64,000 bases of DNA from positions 50,707,617-50,771,616 of the forward strand of contig CM066326.1 of assembly GCA_033807775.1 (NCBI GenBank), written 5' to 3'. The notes under the pieces are model-generated. The model ran no database searches, was not told where the DNA came from, and saw only the letters and a program-made list of their open reading frames with translations. The DNA comes from Saussurea involucrata. Lineage: Eukaryota; Streptophyta; Magnoliopsida; Asterales; Asteraceae. The translations under genes were made by a program, and so were the position numbers. Of this stretch, positions 54,781 through 64,000 are shown piece by piece. Positions within the stretch are counted from its first letter, which is position 1. Each line of letters begins with the position of its first letter.

Positions 54781-55080
54781 ATAAATTATAATTGACTAAA
54801 ATTTTTTAGCGCTTGTCTTTTCGGTTTGTTGACACCCCCCCATTGGGATATAGAAAGAAAGAAAGTTTTGTACCAAGTTTCCTTCTCTAAAAAGAAGCCA
54901 ATTTTCAAAACTAGGTCTCATTGCAATTATTTGATTCTTAAGTGATAATTAATGTATTTAGGCTAAACTAGAGGGTCTATTTTGTATATAGGCTCATATG
55001 GTCAAGGTCAACTATGGAACTTCCTAAAATGGTTAACAAAGAAGTGGTTTCATCAAGAATGCTTTTTTGCCCAAATTGGT
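54781..55080 (+). other. Upstream region of the small gene (duplicated at 56760-56965)
   Basis: From TCGGTTTGTTGACAC (54820) to AGGCTAAACTAGAGGGT (~54975) this matches 56790-56957. It contains a GAAAGAAAGAAAG stretch. The conservation in both copies may reflect recent duplication rather than function. Confidence 0.5.
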
Positions 55081-55089
55081 CTATAAATA
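55081..55089 (+). promoter_or_regulatory. TATA box of the small gene
   Basis: CTATAAATA about 90 bases before the ATG at 55172, a normal plant TATA-TSS-ATG spacing. Confidence 0.6.
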
Positions 55090-55171
55090 CACTTCTTTAG
55101 AGCCAACCCCTTTAGGTTTGCGTTCTCTTCTAATTCACTTTCTTCTTGAATAATCTTTAGTGAAATTATCG

Positions 55172-55384
55172 ATGGCTGGCCTTCAATACAACTTCTTTCC
55201 GACTGATTTTCTTTATCCTCAACCTACATCGATAAGTAAAGATGATGTCTTTGTCCAAACTCTTTCATTAACCACCCAAAAACCAGATATTTCACACGAA
55301 GATATGATCAAGACGAAGTCAACTAACATTGGGAAGAAGCAAATCAAGACCATCAAGATTTCAGCAGTCATAAAACAAATATGA
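55172..55384 (+). CDS. Small plant protein of unknown function, 70 aa (MAGLQYNFFPTDF type)
   Basis: The ATG at 55172 lies in good context (ATCGATGGCT); an upstream GTG at 55160 is not a plausible start. The N-terminus MAGLQYNFFPTDFLYPQP is aromatic/proline-rich; the C-terminus is Lys-rich (KTKSTNIGKKQIKTIK), ending at TGA 55382-55384. No signal peptide or membrane span is evident. A TATA box and pyrimidine-rich 5' UTR precede it. A degenerate copy lies at 56985-57150. Short plant proteins with this N-terminus seem familiar to me, but I cannot name a function. Confidence 0.6.
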   Translation: MAGLQYNFFPTDFLYPQPTSISKDDVFVQTLSLTTQKPDISHEDMIKTKSTNIGKKQIKTIKISAVIKQI

Positions 55385-55600
55385 AAACATCGCCATCTAC
55401 ATGATGTGCATATATGTAGTACAAAGTACCGGTATTAATAGGTTCTTTTACTGTTTGTTGTTCTTCTTTCTTTGTTTGAATGTTATGTTGATATGTACAA
55501 GAAGAGATGCAATTGATGATTGATTATTAACTAATAGTATTAAACATGTTTGTTTTTGTTGTTTTTAGGCTTTTTAGTTGATGAATCATTTAAACATTTA
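55385..55600 (+). other. 3' flank of the small gene
   Basis: Noncoding, T-rich; the 3' UTR probably lies here. TTA at 55598-55600 is the left target duplication of the following MITE. Confidence 0.4.
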
Positions 55601-56425
55601 GGCATCGTTTGACAAAAATAAGCTAGCTTATAAGATAACTTAATTTTTAAGTTCTTATTTGGATGGATATAAGCTAGTTTTTTATGAAGCTACTTGGAGT
55701 AACATATGATGATCTTTTTGTGCCTTTTTCTTGTTATGCACTCATTAATAATTATTAACTATTAATTATAAATACATATTAATTATTAAAGTTTGATTTT
55801 ATTAATTAATAAATACTAACTAATATTAACTAAAAATTATTAATTAAATTTTAATATTAACTGAAAACTATTAATTAAATTTTAATTATACATTGAATTT
55901 TTTTAATTATTTAAAATTATTTTTAATCATATCAATTATTTTTGTATATGAATTTTTAATATTAATCAATATAATTTAGTTATCAATTACTATTATTATT
56001 TTAATTATTATTTGATTATTTTTATCATATTATACGTAACGGTTATTTAAAATCATAAGTTCGTGTAGATTTTTTTCTAAAATTTGTTTTAACAAATTAA
56101 AATTTTATAGTATATATAAAATAATAAATTTTAAATTCTTTTAATTAACATATTATATTATTTATTTATTTTACTACCTTGTTTGTATTAATTAACATAT
56201 TATATTGCTATAAATTTTGTTTGTGTTTTAATTATATTATTAAATATTGTAATGGATTTTTTTTTCAATATGTCATTTTTTGTCATTTTATATGCTTATA
56301 AGCTAGTTTTTTTTGCCAAACGTGAGTTATTCATCAGTTAGCTTATCAGTTATCAGCTAGCTTATCAATCACCATCAGCTACCAAATAGCTTCTAAGTCA
56401 TTGGCTAGTTTGCCAAACATAGCCT
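55601..56425. mobile_element. Harbinger/Tourist-like nonautonomous element with TTA duplication
   Basis: Left end GGCATCGTTTGACAAAAATA; right end read in reverse GGCTATGTTTGGCAAACTAG. TTA flanks both sides (55598-55600 and 56426-56428). AAGCTAGCTTAT-like subterminal repeats lie at both ends, and an AT-rich core has ATTAATTA and TAACTAAT motifs. The 3-bp TTA duplication and GGC..GTTTG ends suit PIF/Harbinger MITEs. It lies between the small gene and its degenerate copy. Confidence 0.65.
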
Positions 56426-56759
56426 TAGACATATATAGAATACAATTTCAAATTCCAGTATACCAAAGAACATAATGATTTACAAATAGCTATACCTATA
56501 TATAGAGGTATTTTTGTCTTTTTATTTACTTATGTATTTCTCTTTCAAGTAGACCAAGAACCAATCATGGGAAGGACTAGTTTTTGTATGAACAATTGGA
56601 AATGTCCTTTGATGACCAATTGAATGGTTGTGGATAAGAATGAACATAACAAGTTTTTGTCTCTATCTTATTTTTGTAAAGATAATATGGATGTTCTAAG
56701 ACGAGCATAATGCTCGTACTTGAACACAATTATGAAAAAAAAACCAGGCTTGAGTCGAG

Positions 56760-56984
56760 TATTAGAGTTGACCCCAATTTTTTCTATTGCTCGGTTTGTT
56801 AACACACACATTGGAAGAGAGAAAGGGCAACATTTTGCACCAAGCTTCCCTTGTCTAAAAGAAGCTCAAAAAATAGCCCATTTTCAAAACAGAGCATTAT
56901 TGCAATTATTTGATTCTTAAATATGATTAATGTATTTAGGCTAAACTAGAGGGTTTGTTTTGTACTTTTCAAATAGTAGTTGTC
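56760..56984 (+). repeat. Second copy of the small gene's upstream region
   Basis: Parallels 54800-54980 (GGTTTGTTAACACAC, CATTGGAAGAGAGAAAG, CCATTTTCAAAAC, GCAATTATTTGATTCTTAA, AGGCTAAACTAGAGGGT). It stops at TTTTGTAC, where the gene copy loses ~190 bp holding the TATA box and 5' UTR. Confidence 0.7.
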
Positions 56985-57150
56985 GCGAAATTATTGATAG
57001 CCTATCTTCAATATAACTTGTTTTCGCCTAATTTCTTTTATCCCCTACTTGCATCGATCAATAAAGATGTTGCGCTTTTTCAAGCTCTTTCGATAAACTT
57101 CCAAAAACTAGAATTTGATGATAGCGTTTTTAGATTTTTTCCTCATTGCT
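56985..57150 (+). pseudogene. Degenerate copy of the small gene
   Basis: Aligns with 55163 onward (GAAATTAT(C/T)GAT, CTTCAATA(C/T)AACTT, ATCGAT(A/C)A(G/A)TAAAGATG). The start codon is changed (ATGGCTGGC versus ATAGCCTAT) and the N-terminal motif has become LQYNLFSPNFFYP. It lacks the promoter. Frame remains open until 57150 but diverges after ~40 codons. Confidence 0.75.
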
Positions 57151-57439
57151 AATTGTTTGTATTATACTTTTTTTTCATTTAAAAGTTATTATATTTAATA
57201 TAACATGTAATTTGATAATATTCTTTACTTAATATTTGATTATATGAAATACTCTTTAGTGAAATAATTTTTCTTAAATTTTTTAGAGAACACAAATGAA
57301 AACCATTGTAATTTTTTAGAATAATCAAATCTTTTAAACATTTTTTAATAATCAAATAAAACATCTTAACTGAATCTCTTAGATTTTGCCAAATACTCTC
57401 GTTTTATTACAATGCGTTTTTTTTTTCTTTTTTATAAGG
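57151..57439. other. AT-rich noncoding stretch
   Basis: Nothing recognised. Confidence 0.4.
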
Positions 57440-57744
57440 GTGAATTACATCGGTGGTGCATGTGTTTATCCAAGTTTTGGATTTGATCACTAATGTACAC
57501 TATCTACGGTGGTGTCCCTAATTTTTTGATTTACTTTCACTTATGGTCTTTCTATGTTAAATATAGATAGACAACGAGTGAAATTAAATTAAACATAAGA
57601 GGACCATGAGTGAAAGTAAATTAAACATAGGGGGATCATGAGTGAAAATAAATTAAAAAGTTAAGAATCACCGTTGTAGATAGTATACTTTAGAAACCAA
57701 ATCCAAAATTTGGATAAAGTACAAGGACCATCGGTGTAATTCAC
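57440..57744. mobile_element. Inverted-repeat MITE (GTGAATTAC ends)
   Basis: The left end GTGAATTACATCGGTGGTGC pairs with the right end, which reads GTGAATTACACCGATGGTCC in reverse. The similarity extends ~80 bp inward (TTATCCAA(G/A)TTTTGGATTTG, ACTATCTAC(G/A)). The centre repeats GAGTGAAA(T/G)(T/A)AA(A/T)TTAAACATA. No ORF; target duplication unclear. Confidence 0.8.
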
Positions 57745-57986
57745 TTTTTTTAATGTAACATTAATAGTGGACGAAAAAAAATATTCTTTATGCGAAAATG
57801 TGAGTCATAGACCACGCTTATTACATGTGAAAAACGGCAAAAGACGTGTCATTATCAAATAATTAAGCAAATACCACATGTCTATTTTTTTATTTCTTTA
57901 TAATTGATTAATAATTATAATATTTTGACCTTCCACTTTTTTTACGGATAACCTAATATGTAATTACCCTTAAACAAATATCGAAC

Positions 57987-58208
57987 TGTTGTACAACGAA
58001 TAATATAGAGAGAATCAATATATGGAGAATCAAGAATGTCACTTCTCATTAAATCACAAGCCCTTTAAATAGGGATGGTTTACAAAGAGATAATCATGAG
58101 ATACAGAGTTTTAATCTAACTCTAATGTGTATATCTCTATCTCTATCTCTAACTCTAACTTTATCATTATCGTCTTATACTTTGACGATGACACATTTAT
58201 CTTCAACA
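57987..58208 (-). repeat. 3' LTR of the decayed copia (222 bp)
   Basis: On the element strand it starts TGTTGAAGATAAATGTGTCA after the purine tract AAGAGGGAG and ends GTTGTACAACA. TAGAGATAGAGATAGAG is a short internal repeat. Confidence 0.75.
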
Positions 58209-59818
58209 CTCCCTCTTGTGCCGAGTCAAAGGAGTGAAGGTGCACAATTGTTGCCTCGTTAAAACCTTACGCCAAAATAAAAACCCAGTGGGAAAAAAAA
58301 TAAAAATATGACGAAGGAAAGAGTACAACGCACTAGCTTATTTCCAATACATAGACTTTTCATTTAGTCTAGTTTTCTCTTAGATTCGTACATTAATCGT
58401 GAGAGTTAATAAAACATGATGGTATATAAACCGTTGCCTCACTAAAACCTTACACCAAGGAACAAAACCCAATGGGAAAAATAAAACATTGGTTGAAGGA
58501 AAGAGCACAACATACCAATATTACATATGGTAGACTCCACCTTTTGTCTACTACTCCCCCTGATTTGTGCATTAATCAAAGGAGGTTTAAAACATTTCCA
58601 TTTTAATACTTTCTACATGTTTCCCAAATATGGTTTTACGTATTGATTTGGTAAACAAACATGCCACATTTTCCTCGCATCTTATTCAGTTCACTTGAAT
58701 CTTGAGGATAATTGATTATATGAAAACTTAAGCAAAGTATGCTTTGTGTTATAACCCTTGATATATCTTACTTTCATTTCTTCGATACATGATGCATTAT
58801 TTCCATACATGCAAGTTGTATAGTGGTTAAACTCAAAATTACCAGCTCCTCTTATATGTGTAATGATAGTCCTTAACCATATACACTCTTGAATAGTCTC
58901 ATGGAGAGTAAGATTGTTGATAATATAAGAAGATAGCTATTAAGGGTTTGCTTAGTTTACTTCCAAGCAATCGGCATGTTCCATATGATAATTCCTTATC
59001 CAGATTGGGAACAAGCTTTATATCAGTCAAACATATACCTAATATCATCAAATATATACCAAAGCATTGTTTGGTGTTTTTCTATAAGAGCCAGTACTTT
59101 TGCCGCTCACAATCAAAGTAGGTATTGAAGTTTCATTATCAATCCATTTATCTCCGTAGGGAAATTATAAGCCCACGTCAATGGTGCCAAAAGATTAATT
59201 TGAAATCATTCCAATGACGTTGCGTTGGCGCTGAGCTAAATCTAGCTGACAAGTTCAGTGAGAAGTACAATATACGGTCAAGTGTATTATGTTGAGTACA
59301 ATAATGCGCCTATTGTACTTAGGTATGGAATTCCAGCTCCTAACACCTCTTCGTCCTCATCCTTTAGACGAAATGGATCTTTACTTATATCCATCACTTT
59401 GACCGATCATGGGAGTGCTAATCGGATGCGCTTTGTCCATATTAGGTCGCCTGATCAATTTCTAGACATATGCGGATCGGTGGATTAATATTCCACAAAC
59501 TCGGTGTCGTAGCTCAAGTATCTAGACAAAACCAAGTTTTCCCACGATCTTTCATCTCAAATTCAGATTTCAAGTAGCTTGTGTTTTCTCTTATTTCATC
59601 AAGAGTGCCTATTATGTTCATAACATCGACATATAGAGCTACTATGAAAATCTGGGACTTGTTTTCTTATATAAATACGCAAGGGCAGAGTTCATCGTTC
59701 TTATTTATCGTTTCCCAATCAAGTATTCACTCAGGCGGGTATACCACATCCGCATAGATTGCTTTAATCTATAAAGTGAGTGTTTCAATTTTATTGTAAA
59801 CGCATTTCATGGTTTAGA

Positions 59819-61735
59819 TGTAACATCCTGAATTTTCAATAATATTATTTTATTGAGGGTTGGGATCTATGTGTATTTTGGTTAAAACCTTGAATTATAT
59901 AGTAAGTTTATAATTCAATAGGGTTAAAATGCAAGTGATTAGAGTTTGGTGCTATTTTGGAAATATTGGAACTTGGAGGTGTAATTGGTCATTTATGAAA
60001 GTGTGTATGAATAAAACAAATGAGATGGAAAATATCTCAGTGTTTTTGTATCTGGGTCGGTCAAGAGGCAGAGAGAAAGAGAGAAAAAGGAGAAAAGGGG
60101 GAAAGAAGGAAAAAAACAAAGGTTTTGGTCTTCAAAATTGGTAAGGAATGGATCTTGGTTGCTAATAAAATCTGTTGTAGTTATATGATTGTAAACGAGT
60201 CTGTGTGTTGGACTGATTTCCAGAATCATCAGCAGCAGATTGGATTGGAATCAGATTGTGCAAAGTGGGTATAACTTCTTTAAAAGGTGAGTTCATTTGT
60301 GGTTTGTGCAAATCAGTGTTTATATGTTAAATTAAACCTTGAAATAGCTGTATAAATTGGTTATGAACTGTATGGAATGGCCTGGAATGAGCTGAATCGA
60401 ACAGATATGTATCTAGATCGAATTTTAAGTTGCAGGTCGAAGGTTTCCGGATAAAACGCAGTATCCGGAAACCGTGGTGATGAATGTTTCCGAACGCGAT
60501 TTAGTATCCGGTAAGTCTTGATTTTTATCGTAGTTTCCGGATGGAATTTAGTTACCGGATAGTATCCGGATTATTTTAGTCTCCGGGTGTTGTCCGGATT
60601 AGATAAGTATCCGGAAAATATGAATTAACCGGAAAGTAGTGGTATCCGGAATATTTGGTTACCCGGTGAGTTGTATCTATCCGGAAAGTATAGTTGTCCG
60701 GATAGTATAAGGTATCCGAAAACCCCTGTTGTCCGGACACTTTTGAGAAATTGAGAATGTTAGCGGAACCCCCGTGCTAAGTCGCCGAAGGGGGGCATTT
60801 GAGGATGAAAAGGCGATAGGTTATCTAGTATTCTCAGAGTTAAGAATATGTTATGAGATGTGGTGTGATATGTTGTTATGCATATACGTTAGTAAAGTGT
60901 AATGGATCCATAGGCACTAGTGTTTGGTAATCACATGGAATAGGCGTGTGGTAATAATCGTTATTCCAGTGTGTGTGGAAATTGTGGAATAGGCGTGTGG
61001 TAATAATCGTTATTCCAGTGTGTGTGGAAATTGTGGAATAGGCGTGTGGTAATAATCGTTATTCCAGTGTGTGTGGAAATTGTGGAATAGGCGTGTGGTA
61101 ATAATCGTTATTCCCAATTTCTAAGGAAGAAAATGGGATTGACATAAGTACTCGTAATCTCTACTTCCTTTCCGATAAATGGGCATGTGTAATTGCGATT
61201 TATTGGATAAGAGCATTAATCTAGAATCATTGAAGATTCGTAGTGTGGCTCTGAGGCATGATATGTTGATGGAATTATTGTCAGTCATATTCATGTAATT
61301 GGATGAAATCGTGTAATGGAATAGAGTTACACGTATGGTAAGAAAAAGGGTAATCAGGTTTGATATAACTTGTTTACATTGATTTTGCAAATATTATTAT
61401 GGAAACGAATGTTCTCACTAGGCGTTGGCCTAATCGTTCCAAATGATGTTTTCTTACCAGGTACCGGCTCGGGAAAATAAAGGGTTGTGGGACGAGCGTT
61501 TTGGAGTAGCAAGGAAGTCAATTAACAGAAGGAGATTTTGAGGGATTGCTTAGATAACTTAGTAAATATGATTATAGTGACATAATTAGATTAATAAGTT
61601 ATTTGTAGAATCCTGCATCCGTAAATGTACTCTTGATGATTAATTCACTTGCTATTTTTGTATGTTTGAAGTTTATATTATCATAACTTGTGGAAAAATT
61701 GAGGTTCAAATTAGCCCGGAATTTGGGGCGTTACA
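59819..61735 (+). mobile_element. Solo LTR, 1917 bp, TSD TTAGA
   Basis: Ends TGTAACATCC ... GGGGCGTTACA; 5-bp duplication TTAGA at 59814-59818 and 61736-61740. No internal region is present, so an entire element was removed by LTR-LTR recombination. It shares CTCACTAGGCGT..GCCTAA with E2 LTRs and has the same TGTAAC/GTTACA ends, so it is gypsy-like. It contains a TCCGGA-rich block (60430-60740) and a 49-bp tandem array (60936-61113). Confidence 0.92.
60936..61113 (+). repeat. 49-bp tandem array in the solo LTR, about 3.6 units
   Basis: Units start TGGAATAGGCGTGTGGTAAT at 60936, 60985, 61034 and 61083. Each holds GGAATA and TATTCC as a self-complementary pair. The units look identical by eye except the truncated last. 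Confidence 0.93.
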
Positions 61736-63413
61736 TTAGAGTTACTTGATATTGATATAATGCCATCAAGAACTTTTATATATCTCTGAATTTAGATCCC
61801 CATAGAGATATGTAGTAACTACATCATTGAGCTGCAATTTCCAGTCCTTCGGAAACTACTTGGCTAATTAATTAGCAGAACGTTCTCCATCACGAGAGAG
61901 TAAGTATTATTGTGGTCAATCCAGTGCGTTGTGAGAAACCTTGCGCCAAAGGAGAGCTTTATATATTATGACATAATTATTCTCACTACGCTTCCCTGAC
62001 AAATGATTTATCTATGTCCTACAGGCTTTACACTTGGTCGGTTAGCACTACCGAACCAAATACCTGTTCATTTGTCAAATAATTATCCTGGATTGCTTCT
62101 TTTCATTTAGGTCAATTTGCTCTTTGTTGACATTCTTCAACTGAGCATGGTTCGATGACATCGTGCTCTATTATCTCATAAGCAACGATATATGCAAATA
62201 TATCATCATTTAGTATTTATGATCTGTCCATCGACTCATATTCATTTGAGATTTCTTTGATCTCTGGAATCAGTATAACTTCGGAGCGTCCTCTAGTAAT
62301 GATTCATAGACATAGATTTAATCAGAGATAATCTCATGTATTGATGATATATAGTTGTGCCTTACTCTTCTCTTCCTTTAGATGGGTATCTATCGAATCA
62401 AGTAGCTTCCCCCATTTCCTTTTGGGAGCTACGGCCTCAACCACACCTCCACCATGTGTGATTGCAACGTACTTCCAGCGACGTTGTGCCCTTGTTTGGG
62501 GACTTTTGACCTTGCGAGTATATTTGCAGCTCGTATATGTGATCTTGTCACTCTAGATAATATTAAACGTATCAGGTATCGAGTCTGATTCGTTTGACTT
62601 CAACTTTACGTTGTGAATTTTTTTTTTGGATCAAAATGAGACACAGTTGAAATATTCAATGACACTTCCTGTCGTTCCCATGGAAAATCCTTTTTCCTAT
62701 CTCCCCCTAACGACAGGAAGGTTGTCTCATCAAAGTGACAACCCGCAAATCTAGCGGTAAATGGATCACTCGTCAAGGGTTCTAATCAGCGGATAATTGT
62801 TGGGGGTTCATATCTAACATTTGATGACTCGTCTTTAAGACCCATTTTGGTACGCTGTGGGGCGTAATTGGCACATATACAACACAACCAAACATACGTA
62901 AATGTAAAACATCAGGCTTATATCCAGTTACCAACCGGTACACATAAGATTGGTTGGTTGGTTGTGGGTCTAAACACGAATAATTAAAGTTGCATGTAAT
63001 ATTGCATAACCCCATGTAGATCGGGATAAATTGGTGCGCATAACCAATGCCCTAGCTACATCTATATTCTTTTGATGACAACTTTTATCATTCTACGAGA
63101 CCGTTTTATATATACACAAGGGGTATAGGAAACTCTACATTAACCTCTATACATATGCAATAATCATCAAATCCTTATGATGTAAATTCTCCAGCATTCT
63201 AAGTCATGCAGACTTGATGAGAAAATCAGGGTGGTTAGTCCTTAAACGTATAACTAGTGCTAGGAGTGCAACATTTCATGTGGACCATAATACGACACGT
63301 GTTCATCATGTCAAAACCAGAACCATAAGTACTTTAATGGTCTGTATTCTGGATGTTTATGTCCATAAATATCACCTTGTATTCGTTGTAAGAATGAAAT
63401 ATTTTTATATTAT

Positions 63414-64000
63414 TGTAGTACCCGTGTCCAAATAAAAAGAGTTTCAAGCCTTGTGGTGGAAATGTAATAAGATGGAAGTTGAGGGGCTATTTGTTAATAT
63501 TTGGGATGAGGTATATAAGGGCACAAAACCCTAGAAACATTCCATTTTGGCTGAAAATCTGTGTGTGTCGGCTGTGTTCTTGGAGAAAAGAAAGAGAGGA
63601 GGGTTTTGGGGGCTCTTGTGGATTTTGGGAGAAGAAGGAGCTTGGTGTTGGAAATCAGAAGAAGGATTGTTGGGGAATTCGTTTCTGGCAAGCATTTGAG
63701 CAGGTAAACTCTCAATCCATTACTCCATTTAATCAGGTTGTTGATTGTAGAGTATTGAGAAGTTTAGTTTGATAAAAGTAATGCCAAAACTCTTGTGGAA
63801 GGTTTAAACTCCTCTAGTATATGTTTTTATGGATGTATATTGTGGGGTTTGGTTCCAGTACGTTTTTGGATAGTTGTTATTGCCTAATCGTTGCTTTGGC
63901 GGAGCTCAGGACGGGATTTGGAGTGTAAAACTCGAACAACGCCCGTCCGAACACCTTCATTAGAAGAAGGTGTTCGGGTAAGCACCCGGTGGGTAGGTTG
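63414..64000 (+). mobile_element. Probable LTR element start running off the window
   Basis: It begins TGTAGTACCCGTGTCC, similar to TGTAACACCCG of E2, at the point where copia integrase similarity stops. A TATA box GTATATAAGG lies at 63511-63520, followed by a purine-rich leader. GAACACCTTC...GAAGGTGTTC at 63950-63976 forms a 10-bp stem. The other end lies outside, so the class is inferred. Confidence 0.45.

Larger units (their letters stand above)
57987..63413 (-). mobile_element. Decayed minus-strand copia, split by a solo LTR and cut at its upstream side
   Basis: 3' LTR at 57987-58208 followed on the element strand (upstream) by pol remnants in reverse order. Near 58660-58860 RNase H-like sequence reads YGNNASCIEEMK, YIKGYNTKHTLLKF. 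At 59290-59400 RT reads KDPFRL...E.LG.GIPYLSTIGALLY. At 62640-62780 there is (T)ARFAGCHFDETTF and SHFDP; at 62782-63015 integrase C-terminus with YRLVTGYKPDVLHLRMFGCVVYVPI. At 63070-63410 the integrase core is reduced to LTTLIFSSSLHDLECW-type pieces with many stops. All frames are broken. Confidence 0.85.

Noticed and set aside
56720..56920. 66-codon ORF before the degenerate small-gene copy
   Set aside because: The region aligns with the noncoding upstream region at 54.8 kb, where the frame is not conserved.

Overview
This window looks like repeat-rich intergenic DNA from a eudicot nuclear genome. The evidence is GT-AG introns, plant-type Ty1/copia and Ty3/gypsy LTR elements primed by initiator-Met tRNA, a Mutator-like element (MULE), MITEs, a LINE, a SINE and an AT-rich satellite. 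Asteraceae is plausible from the general look of the elements, but nothing here proves it. There is no bacterial-style operon, CRISPR array, rRNA or intact tRNA gene.

Host genes are few. At the left edge is the 3' part of a plant calmodulin-binding (PICBP-like) gene in two exons, 1-206 and 855-2245; its intron carries a foldback MITE with an 8-bp target-site duplication (TSD). Around 55.2 kb is a 70-codon gene of unknown function behind a TATA box, with a degenerate second copy of gene and upstream region 1.8 kb downstream. A GC-rich island at 48.3-49.9 kb may hold gene fragments.

5.4-33.9 kb: a 5'-truncated LINE (13-bp TSD) is followed by a three-element LTR nest. Outer element E1 (copia, + strand, 6594-33858, TSD TTTTA) keeps gag but has lost almost all of pol. 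Its gag is split twice. E2 (6993-15281, TSD TGCTT) is a gypsy-like element with no coding capacity. E3 (15692-28750, minus strand, TSD AAATG) is a nearly complete SIRE/Maximus-like copia with gag, pol and a long env-position ORF, and nearly identical LTRs. E1 and E3 are related: they share gag features, a poly-C tract in U5 and a high density of a short family-specific motif.

34.9-39.8 kb: a complete MULE with long AT-rich TIRs, a 9-bp TSD, and an OTU cysteine-protease domain downstream of the transposase. It contains a near-perfect palindromic MITE, a 646-bp foldback and an intron bounded by a 20-bp direct repeat. 40.8-48.2 kb: a composite copia (E4) in which a truncated copy and a full-length copy share the middle LTR. 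48.3-50.2 kb: the GC-rich island, interrupted by an LTR-like insertion, then a dispersed repeat. 50.5 kb: a tRNA-type SINE. 51.1-54.8 kb: seven tandem ~0.5-kb satellite monomers, with a dimeric higher-order pattern in the right half.

57.4-64.0 kb: an inverted-repeat MITE, then a decayed minus-strand copia (pol remnants from integrase to RNase H and a 222-bp LTR) split by a solo LTR (59819-61735, TSD TTAGA). At its upstream end a further LTR-like sequence with a TATA box runs off the window. All boundaries and family assignments were read by eye; divergence figures are approximate.
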